This document shows positions 1 through 7,500 of a DNA stretch of 64,000 nucleotides, one piece after another. Source of the DNA: Kineobactrum sediminis (GTDB lineage: Bacteria; Pseudomonadota; Gammaproteobacteria; Pseudomonadales; Halieaceae); the NCBI RefSeq assembly GCF_002868715.1, contig NZ_PKLZ01000015.1:42138-106137 (forward strand), in the 5' to 3' direction. The notes below the pieces were generated by a model, which ran no database searches, was not told where the DNA came from, and saw only the letters and a program-made list of their open reading frames with translations. The stretch's first letter is position 1. Each line of letters opens with the position of its first letter. A program made the position numbers and the translations under genes.

Positions 1-317
1 CTATCTTTGGGAACAAACCCCAAAGCCCCGCCGTCAAGGGCACGCCGCATATCAGTGACTTCTTTGGAGCCCGTCAGCACCATCACTGGCAGGGATTTGT
101 GGTGTTTTCGCGCGTACTCAAGCACCGAGAAACCATCTTTATCTGCCAGGTGCAGGTCCAGCATCACCAAGTCCAGATCAATATTTTCCGCTAACACTGC
201 CAGCGCGCTATCGTGGTCATTGGCCTCCAGTATCTCGACGCCGTCGTCAAGCTTTTGCAGGACCAACCTGAGACCTTCACAGAAAAGTCTGTGATCGTCC
301 ACAATCAAAATTTTCAT
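1..317 (-). CDS. Response regulator, receiver domain (partial, cut by window edge)
   Basis: The minus strand reads from ATG at 317 into a receiver domain beginning MKILIVDDHRLFCEGL, with the acidic pair DD near residues 7-8, the phospho-acceptor context LVMLDLHL near residue 55 and the VLTGS switch motif near residue 80. The DDHRLFCEGL opening is typical of NarL/FixJ-type regulators, so a LuxR-type DNA-binding domain is expected beyond the window edge but cannot be seen. GAGCAG lies a few bases before the start and can serve as ribosome binding site. The partner kinase is not visible. The family is confident; target genes are unknown. Confidence 0.85.
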   Translation of the reverse strand, partial: MKILIVDDHRLFCEGLRLVLQKLDDGVEILEANDHDSALAVLAENIDLDLVMLDLHLADKDGFSVLEYARKHHKSLPVMVLTGSKEVTDMRRALDGGALGFVPKD

Positions 318-448
318 AATTTCTGCTCATTGAGTGATAGCTGCGCTTCACGCGCCGACCGATTAGAGGCCGTGCTGTAAGCACAGTTATGAATATCTTT
401 CGGTCACGGACACTGTAATATTTGCGCGGCGAAAATGCGCGTCTTTTA

Positions 449-688
449 TTAACGCCTGAGGTTGGCGACACCGACCGAGGCGATCTGAAAACATGCTGGC
501 AGACGGCTTTTCGGAGCTTTGAGATACGGTGGGTCTGCAGCCGCTGCGGCGTATTTGTCAGGGTCATCGCATGTATCGAGGACCAGGACGTCATACCCGA
601 TAAGGCGGGGCAGGCTCTCGATCGAATACTGACTCACCTGGGAAGGACTCCAGCCCATAGCCAGCAAGGACGCCAGTGAAAACCGCAT
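449..688 (-). CDS. Small hypothetical ORF, faintly receiver-like
   Basis: This is a 79-residue reading frame starting at ATG 688 (a TTG at 772 in the same frame would extend it). Its middle contains IGYDVLVLDTCDD, which resembles the strand-and-Asp segment of a response-regulator receiver domain, but the rest does not follow the fold and no DNA-binding domain follows. It could be a decayed relative of the response regulator immediately downstream, or chance. No good ribosome binding site was seen. Confidence 0.25.
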   Translation of the reverse strand: MRFSLASLLAMGWSPSQVSQYSIESLPRLIGYDVLVLDTCDDPDKYAAAAADPPYLKAPKSRLPACFQIASVGVANLRR

Positions 689-1024
689 GGTAAGAGCGGT
701 TGCGCGCGCTCGTTCAGGAGTGACCGGATAGGATTGGCATGCCCAACGCCGCGAACAGGATTCTCGGGGCAAAAGATGGAAACTTCGACAGGTCTGCAGG
801 TCCAGTCAACAGAATCAGCGGGGGCGCCTACTCCCTATAGGGCCTTTATATATCCTATACCCAGTTGTGGGACTTGGGCGACTATCACCGCGGGTGCGCC
901 AAAGTCACCTTCTAACGCGTACCGTTTAGCAAGCCCAAGGAGCACCGGAGTAAACCGGCACCCCTTGGGCATTGCACTCACGCGCTGGAACGTCGGGTTC
1001 CGGGGCGGTTTTCAAGTCATGAAG
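689..1024. other. Stretch with no recognisable gene
   Basis: No convincing coding sequence was seen. A 10-bp palindrome CCCTATAGGG lies near 834-843, followed by an AT-rich run, and could belong to a promoter. No repeat shared with the rest of the window was noticed. Confidence 0.4.
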
Positions 1025-1864
1025 CTATGCGGCGCATTTCTTCCAGCGTTTCAATCCGATGATACCCGCCAATCCCGTCAGAAGAAGCAGGCCACTGGCT
1101 GGCGTCGGCACGGCGGATGGCGCTGGTGGCACAGGCGCAACGGTGACGGGTATGACGGTGACGGGTATGACGGGTATGACGGTAACGTCATATTCCACGA
1201 ACAACCTGAAAGTTCCAGAAACATACCGATAAAAATCCCATTCATCATCACTGGTGCCGAAAAGGGAACCGCTCCATTGGTCTCGATAACGCAACTGAAA
1301 ATTCTTTGAGATAGGCGAATCAGAAACGCTGAATGGACCCAGCTGGGTGTAACTACTTGACAATATCTCGCTTACACCTTCGCATCTACCATAGGTATCC
1401 CTGGAAGCAGCATTTTCGCACCTGACGCTGCGAAAACCTGATTTTTCGAAATCCCAAACACTATCTCCCCCAAGCCGCAGATCTAAACTCGTAAACCAGG
1501 AAGCTAGGCCTGTTGCATCTAATTCGCAGTCCCCAGGCCAATAAGTTAACAATCCCTCGCATCCGTCGATCCCATAGTCGTCGTCGGTCCCCTTTAAATT
1601 AAGGCTATCTTTGTACGAATGCTCTGCAAAGACGCGAATGCGTTCTATGGATTGTGACGCTGGGAAAAGCGGCCAACTGAAATTATAGTCCTGGCTGCAG
1701 GTTTCGTTGGCAGATACACCAACATACTCGGCAACACAATTGGCCCCACCTCCGAACTCGCCGATCTTTATCTCTACTTGTTCGACCAAGGTCATGAGGC
1801 CAGCATGAGACACTGAAACGAACGTAGTTATTAGTATTGCAAACACTATCTGTGTTGCTTTCAT
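1025..1864 (-). CDS. PEP-CTERM-like exported protein
   Basis: This 279-residue protein is predicted to be exported and processed by an exosortase. The start is ATG 1864, preceded by AAGGAAAAGG; an upstream ATG at 1906 lacks this. Residues 1-22 form a signal peptide (MKATQIVFAILITT... ending SHAG). The C-terminus has the tripartite sorting pattern: VPTPAS, a hydrophobic stretch LLLLTGLAGIIGLK, then a basic tail RWKKCAA. The motif is VPTP rather than the usual VPEP. Before it lies a Val/Pro/Ile-rich linker encoded by a short tandem repeat. The central domain has many paired cysteines and was not recognised. No exosortase gene is visible in this window. Confidence 0.75.
   Translation of the reverse strand: MKATQIVFAILITTFVSVSHAGLMTLVEQVEIKIGEFGGGANCVAEYVGVSANETCSQDYNFSWPLFPASQSIERIRVFAEHSYKDSLNLKGTDDDYGIDGCEGLLTYWPGDCELDATGLASWFTSLDLRLGGDSVWDFEKSGFRSVRCENAASRDTYGRCEGVSEILSSSYTQLGPFSVSDSPISKNFQLRYRDQWSGSLFGTSDDEWDFYRYVSGTFRLFVEYDVTVIPVIPVTVIPVTVAPVPPAPSAVPTPASGLLLLTGLAGIIGLKRWKKCAA
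1139..1190. repeat. Short tandem repeat encoding a Val-Pro linker
   Basis: A unit of about 15 bp (CGGTGACGGGTATGA) occurs twice and is followed by a shortened 9-bp unit. It lies within the PEP-CTERM gene and encodes the repetitive VIPVTVIPV linker before the sorting signal. Such repeats can change length by slippage; units of 15 and 9 bp keep the frame. Confidence 0.7.
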
Positions 1865-2142
1865 TACTGCTACCTTTTCCTTGATGTTTAAATTCCAAGT
1901 GGACATTTATTTTGATTTTAAAATACTTCTTAAACAGCATAGCGCTGATGAATGCATGCTGATATACGGCAAAGGTCGAGGTGGAGTACCAACTTTAGTC
2001 TGGGTTTGTAAAATATCCTGTGACGCTGATAAGCTCATTGCTGTCAGTGGTCAATCATCTTGAAATGCTAACTCTTGCCACCCCCCCTCTGTCAAATCGC
2101 CGGCGCAACAAGATCAAATGCCTGTACTGGGAAGAGTAGCGC

Positions 2143-2391
2143 GGTGGCGAGTCGAGGTTGGGCGTGGTCATGCCTGGGGTAAGAGTTACTGCCCCTACAA
2201 TGACGATGAATGCCGCTGTGGTGAGTTCTGTATCGCAAGTGTGTGGAGCACGCCGAAAAGTCCCGGAAGTCATGCGCAAACTCATGCTTACCCACCGGGA
2301 GACATTCCCAATGCCGGTTCACGAGGGCAGCGCCTCGATCTGGCACCTGGCGGAAGTACTTGATTGGCTGAGGCTGCGAGGGGTGACATAA
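2143..2391 (+). pseudogene. Internally deleted copy of the HicA-like/HTH gene at 9888-10685
   Basis: Bases 2143-2277 match 9952-10086 almost exactly, and 2272-2382 match 10452-10562. The two matching parts meet at ATGCGC, which in the longer copy is present at both ends of the missing 371 bp (10081 and 10452). This is what deletion between 6-bp direct repeats would leave. Since 371 is not a multiple of three, the toxin-like first half is joined out of frame to the HTH second half. The 5' end of the toxin-like domain is also missing. What remains cannot make either full protein. Confidence 0.85.
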
Positions 2392-2652
2392 ACTGCCCTG
2401 GGCCACATCGGTTATTGAGTGACTTGGGAACCGAGAGTTTGCTCGCCAACACGGCCCGTGGCAACTGGCAAATTGAGACTACTTCATCGACCCGGCAACG
2501 AAGCCGGGGCAATCCTGAGACTCCTTGACAGCTTCCCGCACCAGACCTCTCGAGTGCCCGTTCAGGCAGCGCAACTCGCCGGCATCAACTGGACCACACC
2601 GTCCCCGGCAAATGCGCTATGCTGAGAGGATGGCACCCCGGGAGGAGCAGTC
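2392..2652. other. Spacer between the decayed copy and the hydrolase gene
   Basis: No coding sequence was recognised in this 261-bp stretch. It ends with GGGAGGAGCAGTC just before the hydrolase start and presumably holds that gene's promoter, although no clear -35/-10 pair stands out. Confidence 0.3.
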
Positions 2653-3840
2653 ATGGAAACAGGCAAGACCCTGCGCGGCGGCGCCCATCTGGTATTTGAT
2701 ACCGTCGACGGCGTTACCCATATCGTCGAGGGCATGTACCGCAACATAGCCGCCGGGGCATGGCCCCTGGGCAAGGCCCCGGAGGGCTCCGCACCGGGGA
2801 TTGCCGGTTTTGTGCATCGCGCCATCCGCAAGGTCAACGGCGTCTCCCGCAGCGGCCTCGATATCGCCTTGCGACGGTTTTCGTCGCAGCTGGACAGCAT
2901 GGCACCGCCGGGCCCCAACCGCGAGGCGATCATCGCCGCGCTGAATGGTGTCTGCGGCGATCACCTGGCGCGAACCGGCAATCCGCTGGCCATTCCAATG
3001 CGGTTGCGGGTCGGCCTGCCCGGGCAGGGCGACTGCAGCCGCAAACCGGGCCGTCGGCTGTTGATCGCCGTCCACGGCCTGAGCATGAACGACCGGGAGT
3101 GGACCTGGCAGAATCACAACCACAACCACATTGAGATCCTGGCCAGCCAGCAGGGCTTCACCCCGGTCTACGTCACCTACAACTCGGGGAAACATATTTC
3201 CTGGAACGGGCGGGAGCTGTCCGCGGCGCTCGCCGCATTGGTGGCCAGCTGGCCCGTACCGGTGCAGTCCATTACCTTCGTGGGTTTCAGCATGGGCGGG
3301 CTGGTGGCGCGCAGTGCCATGCACGTTGCGCAAGAGGAAGCACAGGGCTGGCTGGAACGGGTCGACAAGGCCGTGTACATGGGCACACCGCACCATGGCG
3401 CGGTGATGGAAAGGGGTGGTTTCTGGCTGCAGAAACTGCTCACCTACAGCCCCTATACCGCGCCATTTGCGGTACTTGGCAGAATTCGCAGCGACGGCAT
3501 TACCGATCTGCGTCACGGCAACCTGCGCGACGACGACTGGCAACATCACGACGCACACAGCGACAACGCCGACTACCGGGTTCCCACGCCGCTGCCGCGG
3601 AACATCGAGCACTTTGCCATCGCCGCAACCCTGTCAAAAAAATCCGGGGAGCGAGCTGGTCGATTGCTGGGCGACGGCCTCGTACATCCCTCGAGTGCAA
3701 CGGGAAGGCACGGCAACCCACAGTACGATCTTGCCCTGCAACCCGACCACACGCGCATTCTGTATGACCTCAGTCACCTGGCAATGCTGCGCGATCCACG
3801 GGTCACGGACCAGCTGACGGCATGGCTGGGCGCGATTTGA
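2653..3840 (+). CDS. Alpha/beta hydrolase, lipase/PGAP1-like
   Basis: This 395-residue protein carries an alpha/beta-hydrolase fold starting near residue 137 (LLIAVHGLSMNDREW, the strand and oxyanion region). The nucleophile elbow GFSMGG places the catalytic serine at about residue 213, and a YMGTPHHGA segment typical of lipase/PGAP1-type enzymes follows. A C-terminal LSHLAML segment may supply the catalytic histidine. Residues 1-60 show no clear signal peptide, so it is probably cytosolic or peripherally membrane-associated. GGGAGGAGCAGTC before ATG 2653 is an excellent ribosome binding site. The substrate is unknown; an esterase acting on lipids or polyester is plausible. Confidence 0.85.
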   Translation: METGKTLRGGAHLVFDTVDGVTHIVEGMYRNIAAGAWPLGKAPEGSAPGIAGFVHRAIRKVNGVSRSGLDIALRRFSSQLDSMAPPGPNREAIIAALNGVCGDHLARTGNPLAIPMRLRVGLPGQGDCSRKPGRRLLIAVHGLSMNDREWTWQNHNHNHIEILASQQGFTPVYVTYNSGKHISWNGRELSAALAALVASWPVPVQSITFVGFSMGGLVARSAMHVAQEEAQGWLERVDKAVYMGTPHHGAVMERGGFWLQKLLTYSPYTAPFAVLGRIRSDGITDLRHGNLRDDDWQHHDAHSDNADYRVPTPLPRNIEHFAIAATLSKKSGERAGRLLGDGLVHPSSATGRHGNPQYDLALQPDHTRILYDLSHLAMLRDPRVTDQLTAWLGAI

Positions 3841-4076
3841 CCTGGCTGAGCCTGACTTCCCTGCTGATTTTGCTCACCTGGGTGTATGGGTTGGTGGCTT
3901 TAGCCGTTGAAAACAGATGGCAAGACTATGGCATCTCAGAAACCGGTGTCTTGGTATTGCTGGCCTTAATCGTTTGGACCGTTGCGCTCAATGGTTTAAG
4001 GCAGCGGCCTGGCTTTGAAGACACGCAACTCGCTACTGTCGCCATGAATGATGAAGTTGGCATCAGCAGGCTTTAA
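3822..4076 (+). CDS. Small two-helix membrane protein (tentative)
   Basis: This 84-residue frame overlaps the end of the hydrolase gene by 19 bp. Residues 8-28 and 41-58 are strongly hydrophobic and could form two membrane helices. No good ribosome binding site is present, so expression would depend on translational coupling to the hydrolase. No family was recognised. Overlap and hydrophobicity make it plausible but it may be a chance frame. Confidence 0.35.
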   Translation: MAGRDLTWLSLTSLLILLTWVYGLVALAVENRWQDYGISETGVLVLLALIVWTVALNGLRQRPGFEDTQLATVAMNDEVGISRL

Positions 4077-4198
4077 CGACAAAGACATATTTTTCAGCGA
4101 ATCGATAGTGGACAGGGTTTTCCCAGAAAGAGTGTTAACGATCAGTTGCTATAAGAGTGGCGAAGAATTATCTCCACGGCCAAGTCAGGAATCGATGG

Positions 4199-4440
4199 CT
4201 AGTTCTGTAACCAGTTCTCTACTTTCAGTCCAGGAACCTGCGAGAATTCACCGATATTTGCAGTCACCACCGTAAGGTCATTCGCAAGGGCATGTGCAGC
4301 AATCAGTAGATCATTTGGCCCAATTGGTGTTCCCTGACGTGTGAGGTGATGTCGTAATGATGTGTACTGGTGGTCGGCGGGTGTTTCGAGTGGCAGGATT
4401 TCCAGTGCCGAGAGGATCAGGCCAACGCCCAGCGCAATTG
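4199..4440 (-). pseudogene. VapC-type PIN toxin, 3' remnant
   Basis: Minus-strand translation gives the C-terminal half of a PIN-domain ribonuclease: GTPIGPNDLLIAAHALA, then LTVVTANIGEF and VPGLKVENWL, ending at TAG 4199. These are the hallmark second-half motifs of VapC toxins, including the NDLLIAAHA acidic motif. The frame stays open to about 4440, but the N-terminal half with the first catalytic Asp is absent. The sequence there changes to a segment also found at 6991-7040. No VapB antitoxin is visible. It is therefore a truncated, non-functional toxin remnant. Confidence 0.8.
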
Positions 4441-4483
4441 CTGGGTTTTTTCGTTTCTGCGGGGCGCCTTTTGGTCTTGTTCC
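4432..4483. repeat. Duplicated spacer (copy of 6991-7040)
   Basis: The segment around GCTGGGTTTTTTCGTTTCTG is repeated nearly identically at 6991-7040. In both places it lies upstream of HigBA-like sequence, showing that the left locus is a decayed duplicate of the right one. The run of six T after a GC-rich start could also act as a terminator-like element. Confidence 0.75.
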
Positions 4484-4486
4484 AGC

Positions 4487-4642
4487 GTTAGCCGGAATCC
4501 GTGACCGCCACGCTGCGAGCGCTATCGCTCAACGGTTGGATCGGGCTGCTACAAAGTGATGAGTGGCCAGGTGCAGCCGAAGTGGGACACCATCCATCGC
4601 CTGATGCACGCGTTGGGTGTGCACTTGTCGGTCGTGGCATAG
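4487..4642 (+). pseudogene. Deleted duplicate of the HigBA-like TA pair at 7198-7779
   Basis: Bases 4487-4550 match the start of the toxin gene (7239-7300) and 4551-4642 match the end of the antitoxin gene (about 7685-7779). About 385 bp between them is missing, with a CT microhomology at the join, and the toxin's first codons plus upstream operator are also absent compared with the intact locus. The remaining reading frame is a meaningless toxin-antitoxin fusion. The hairpin-like ATAGGG-CGTA-CCCTAT just after the antitoxin stop is retained in both copies. Confidence 0.85.
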
Positions 4643-4691
4643 GGCGTACCCTATCTCGCCAAATATCCCGTTGCGAATTCTTGATCGAGTA

Positions 4692-4765
4692 TGGCGTTAT
4701 TACGGGCTATAATCACGCCACATAACCGCCCAAAGATGGCGTGAATAAGTGCTACAATCCCGCCA
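4692..4765 (+). promoter_or_regulatory. Two tandem promoter/operator units upstream of fic
   Basis: Two similar units lie in direct orientation, 45 bp apart. Each has an inverted repeat TGGCG(T)...(A/C)CGCCA enclosing a -10-like hexamer: TATAAT at 4708-4713 in the first, TACAAT at 4753-4758 in the second. Arms are 4692-4697/4715-4720 and 4737-4741/4761-4765. This arrangement suggests a repressor binding over two start sites, as in autoregulated TA or fic operons. No strong -35 boxes were seen. The binding protein is unknown. Confidence 0.55.
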
Positions 4766-4838
4766 TGACAAAGTGGCAAGATCGACAGTTTGTACGGCAT
4801 AAAGCAACCCTGAAAGGCGCGGCTCATGGACGTGCGGC

Positions 4839-5879
4839 ATGAAATGGATATGGCAACAACCCGATTGGCCCGATTTCCGCTACGACGAGCTTGCTCTCGA
4901 ACATCGGGAACTTGAATTTCGTCTTAATTCAGAGCGCCTGGCCGGCCATTTTGATGCGCTTCCAGTGGCGTCCCAAGAGGATGCCATGATTGATTTGATG
5001 CTTTAAGAAGCGATCAAAACCAGCGCCATTGAAGGCGAGGAACTGGATAGAGAATCGGTCAGATCATCGCTACTTTCTTTGATCAGATCGGATACGCTAC
5101 CAGGCAAATCAGACCAGAAAGCGGCGGGGGCCGCGATGCTGCTGGTGGACGTTCGTAAAAGCTGGCAAATACCGTTGACACATCATCTGCTGGGCAAGTG
5201 GCAATCCATGGCCGTCCCGGAACAGCGCTACACGCCTATCCTGCGAGGTGCATACCGCAACGACCCTTCTCCAATGCAAATAGTGAGCGGGCCTTACGGT
5301 CGGGAAAAGGTTCACTATGAAGCGCCGCCGGCCACTCAGGTGCCTGAAGAGATGGCGAGATTCATCGCCTGGTACAACAAGATCAGTCCTTCGAAAAGTG
5401 ATAAGAAGATACCAGGGATTGCCCGCGCAGGTATCGCACACCTCTGGTTCGAAGTGATTCATCCTTTCGATGACGGGAATGGGCGAGTTGGCAGGGCGAT
5501 TGCCGACCATACGCTTTCGCAGTCTCTCGGCTATCCGACCACAGCTTGTCTTGCACAGGACATTGCCCGGGAAGAAGTGGATTTTGTGCTGGCCAAGACA
5601 CGTTTTTATGAAGTCTATGGCGACGAGCTGAACGACCGGCAGGCCAGGATGGTGTCGCGGGTTTTTACTGAAGGACGACGCGGCTTTGAAGGTGGAATAA
5701 CGACCAGAAAATATGAAGCCATCACCAAGTGTCCCAATCGAACGGCCAGCCGCGATCTTTCTGACCTGGTGACCAAGGGTATAATCATTCCTTTACCAGG
5801 TGGTGGTAGAACAACGCGCTACGAATTGACGATTGTTGAACCGACCCGGCCCGGCCTGGTCAGGGGAAGAAATAAATAA
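4839..5879 (+). pseudogene. Fic/DOC family AMP-transferase gene with premature stop
   Basis: From ATG 4839 the frame encodes a class-II-like Fic protein with an N-terminal DUF4172-like region (MKWIWQQPDWPDF). It has the inhibitory-helix motif TSAIEGE just after residue 60, the catalytic Fic motif HPFDDGNGRVGR and a C-terminal winged-helix-like part. Codon 56 is TAA (5004-5006); otherwise the frame is open to TAA 5877. Fic enzymes transfer AMP or similar groups onto protein hydroxyls, and the inhibitory Glu normally blocks ATP. Any product restarting downstream (TTG 5079 or ATG 5136) would lack that helix. A 25-codon frame at 4765-4842 overlaps the start as ATGA and may be a leader or remnant. 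Either a pseudogene or an N-terminally truncated enzyme. Confidence 0.8.
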
Positions 5880-5922
5880 CTGCTTGGGTTGGGGATTATT
5901 GTATCGATTAATACAAATTTTT

Positions 5923-6020
5923 AATCATGGTATTTTTCATGGTATTTCGTTGCCGTCAGTTTTTAACTTATTGATAATATTAGTAAGAAATCGCTCGTTG
6001 ATAATCGAGTGGGAGTGACC
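5923..6020. repeat. Dispersed island repeat, copy 1
   Basis: This AT-rich block begins with two direct ATGGTATTT units and runs through TTGATAATATT to TTGATAATCGAGTGGGAGTG. Near-identical or diverged copies lie at 7848-7944, 10761-10847 and 12291-12378, with a weaker one at 6831-6927. All lie between TA modules. Copies 1 and 4 share a GCCGNCAGTTTTTAAC middle, while copies 2 and 3 share a different middle, so there are two subtypes. Nothing in it is coding. Confidence 0.8.
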
Positions 6021-6096
6021 GGCACTGGCAGGCAATAGCGACCTCAACAGTACTTGTTGCGAATCGAGAGTGGACTCGAATTTTTCAGCAATAGTC

Positions 6097-6423
6097 CTAA
6101 CGAATTAGTCGTCGCTGAAGTAACGAGGGCATATCCCTTCGACCATCAAGAATGCAGTGAATGAATACGTCCTGACGGATTGCTTCATAGATGACGCGGT
6201 ATGGCTTGAAGTAGACTTCCCGGTAGTTTGTAACACCGATTCGATCGAGTTCTGGTGGAACGTGCCCACGTTTGGGCAGTTCGGTAAGTCGCGAGCAGAG
6301 GGATTCTAACTGATCCAGTACGTAATCCGCATTCTCCGAAGAGTCGTGGAGAGCAATATAGCGGTAGATCTCGATGAGGTCCTGTTCGGCATCCGCAGTG
6401 AGTCGGACACGATAGCGTTTCAC
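6097..6423 (-). CDS. ParE/RelE-family toxin of a type II TA pair
   Basis: This 108-residue protein begins MKRYRVRLTADAEQDLIEIYRYI and ends with IHCILDGRRDMPSLL, the characteristic opening helices and C-terminal strand of ParE/RelE toxins. The VYFKPYRVIYE strand is in the middle. ParE relatives poison DNA gyrase and RelE relatives cut mRNA; the sequence alone does not settle which. The start is GTG 6423, overlapping the antitoxin stop as GTGA, so the two genes are translationally coupled, antitoxin first. Length is usual for the family and no damage is seen. Confidence 0.88.
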   Translation of the reverse strand: MKRYRVRLTADAEQDLIEIYRYIALHDSSENADYVLDQLESLCSRLTELPKRGHVPPELDRIGVTNYREVYFKPYRVIYEAIRQDVFIHCILDGRRDMPSLLQRRLIR

Positions 6424-6701
6424 CCAGTAATTTCCTTGACGTGCTTTCGAACATCGGCAAAGGCTTTCTTAACAGGCTTGCTCCGGCCTTCCTGAATGCT
6501 TTTCGAGCTTTGGGCCAGCATCTTGAGTAGTGCCAGCGATTCCTGGGTTTGTTCATAACTGGCAATATCCTGGAGCACGGCCCTGGCTTCACCGTGTTGC
6601 GTTATTATCATGGTACGTTGACCTTCGCTGACGTCTCGCAGAACCTCGGCGGTATGGCTTTTCAAATAGCTAATGGGTCTGACCGATTCGCTCAGTTTCA
6701 T
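6420..6701 (-). CDS. Phd/YefM-family antitoxin
   Basis: This 93-residue protein has the Phd/YefM N-terminal DNA-binding fold: ...RPISYLKSHTAEVLRDV followed by IITQHGEARAVLQDIASYE. The C-terminal helical tail would wrap the toxin. GGAA precedes ATG 6701. Its gene lies upstream of the ParE-type toxin with a 4-bp overlap, the normal order for this family. Phd/YefM proteins repress their own promoter, and a palindrome sits 24 bp before the start. It appears intact. Confidence 0.88.
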   Translation of the reverse strand: MKLSESVRPISYLKSHTAEVLRDVSEGQRTMIITQHGEARAVLQDIASYEQTQESLALLKMLAQSSKSIQEGRSKPVKKAFADVRKHVKEITG

Positions 6702-6724
6702 TGCGTGTATTCCTTGGTGGTTCT

Positions 6725-6759
6725 AATGGTACTAAATATAGACCATATTAAGTACCATT
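6725..6759 (-). promoter_or_regulatory. Palindromic operator of the ParE/Phd module
   Basis: Perfect 9-bp arms AATGGTACT (6725-6733) and AGTACCATT (6751-6759) enclose a 17-bp AT-rich centre directly upstream of the antitoxin gene. The GTAC core and position match autoregulatory Phd/YefM operators, so antitoxin-toxin complexes probably bind here. Confidence 0.7.
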
Positions 6760-6830
6760 GTAAAGGTGGCCACCTATGGTGTTTTCTGGGATGCTCAATT
6801 TGAAAAGTGGCGATGAGCAGCAAATTCTGA

Positions 6831-6927
6831 ACATGGTATTTTCTATGGTATCGGCTCAGACGCCAATAATAACGGCATTGAAAATGAAGGACTTTTCAGC
6901 TCGTTTATAATCGGGTGGAGTGACCGG
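6831..6927. repeat. Dispersed island repeat, diverged copy
   Basis: It begins ACATGGTATTTTCTATGGTAT and ends TATAATCGGGTGGAGTGACCGG, matching the two ends of the island repeat while the middle has diverged. It shares the tail GAATTGATGGGTAATGCCTG with the copy at 12291. A further partial copy (only the paired ATGGTATT units) is at 7084-7105. Confidence 0.6.
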
Positions 6928-6990
6928 AATTGATGGGTAATGCCTGGTACTGATGGGCAACAGCAGGCACTAAACCTATATAACCGGGCG

Positions 6991-7040
6991 TAATTGCTGG
7001 GTTTTTTCGTTTCTGCGGAGTGCTTTTGGATCTTTTTTGG
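6991..7040. repeat. Duplicated spacer (copy of 4432-4483)
   Basis: Right-hand copy of the GCTGGGTTTTTTCGTTTCTG segment. It lies about 160 bp before the intact HigBA-like pair. Between it and the operator there is a partial island repeat, missing from the left-hand copy. Confidence 0.75.
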
Positions 7041-7171
7041 GCGCCGGTTGGTCGCGCTCTCATGGGCAGAAAAATAGTTTTTACATGGTATTTTTCATGG
7101 TATTGAGGCCCTTTTTCGCCATGATATACCCGGTGCCGGAGTCAATCACCTGTTGCGCCGTCTTGCCTTTT

Positions 7172-7189
7172 TGTAGCTCATAAGCTACA
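7172..7189 (+). promoter_or_regulatory. Operator of the HigBA-like module
   Basis: Perfect inverted repeat TGTAGCT-cata-AGCTACA ends 8 bp before the toxin start codon. Its position over the presumed promoter/leader fits autoregulation by the XRE-type antitoxin downstream. It is absent from the deleted duplicate at 4487. Confidence 0.65.
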
Positions 7190-7197
7190 TTGCGTGT

Positions 7198-7497
7198 ATG
7201 CGTTATCACGTACTCACCACGGATCACTTCAACCGCTTGTTAGCCGGAATCCGTGATCGCCAAGCTGCGAGAGCTATCGCTCAACGGTTGGACCGGGCTG
7301 CTGCTGGCAATCTTGGGGATATTAAATCAGTAGGGCAGGGCGTCAGTGAAATGAGAGTTTTCGCAGGTCCTGGCTACCGGCTCTACTTTTCGATCCGTGA
7401 CGGCGAACTTATCATCTTGCTGTGCGGTGGTAAAAAATCCAGTCAGTCACGCGACATTGCCCGTGCGCAACGAATATTGAGTGAAGTGGAGGTTTGA
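7198..7497 (+). CDS. HigB-like addiction-module killer protein (RelE/ParE superfamily)
   Basis: This 99-residue protein shows the COG3657-type killer pattern: LLAGIRDRQAARAIAQRLDRAAAGNLGD, then GVSEMRVFAGPGYRLYF and LIILLCGGKKSSQSRDIARA. These are the conserved GPGYR(L/V)Y(F/Y) and LLCGG-K-Q-DI-A motifs of this toxin group, a presumed ribosome-dependent mRNA interferase. The gene precedes its antitoxin with a 3-bp gap, as usual for the family (toxin first). The start is ATG 7198 just after the operator; a clear Shine-Dalgarno is lacking, so translation may be weak. The gene appears complete. Confidence 0.88.
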   Translation: MRYHVLTTDHFNRLLAGIRDRQAARAIAQRLDRAAAGNLGDIKSVGQGVSEMRVFAGPGYRLYFSIRDGELIILLCGGKKSSQSRDIARAQRILSEVEV

Positions 7498-7500
7498 ATC

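Noticed and set aside
2617..3612. Minus-strand open frame of 331 codons opposite the hydrolase
   Set aside because: The plus strand carries the GFSMGG hydrolase with a strong ribosome binding site; the opposite frame is a shadow.
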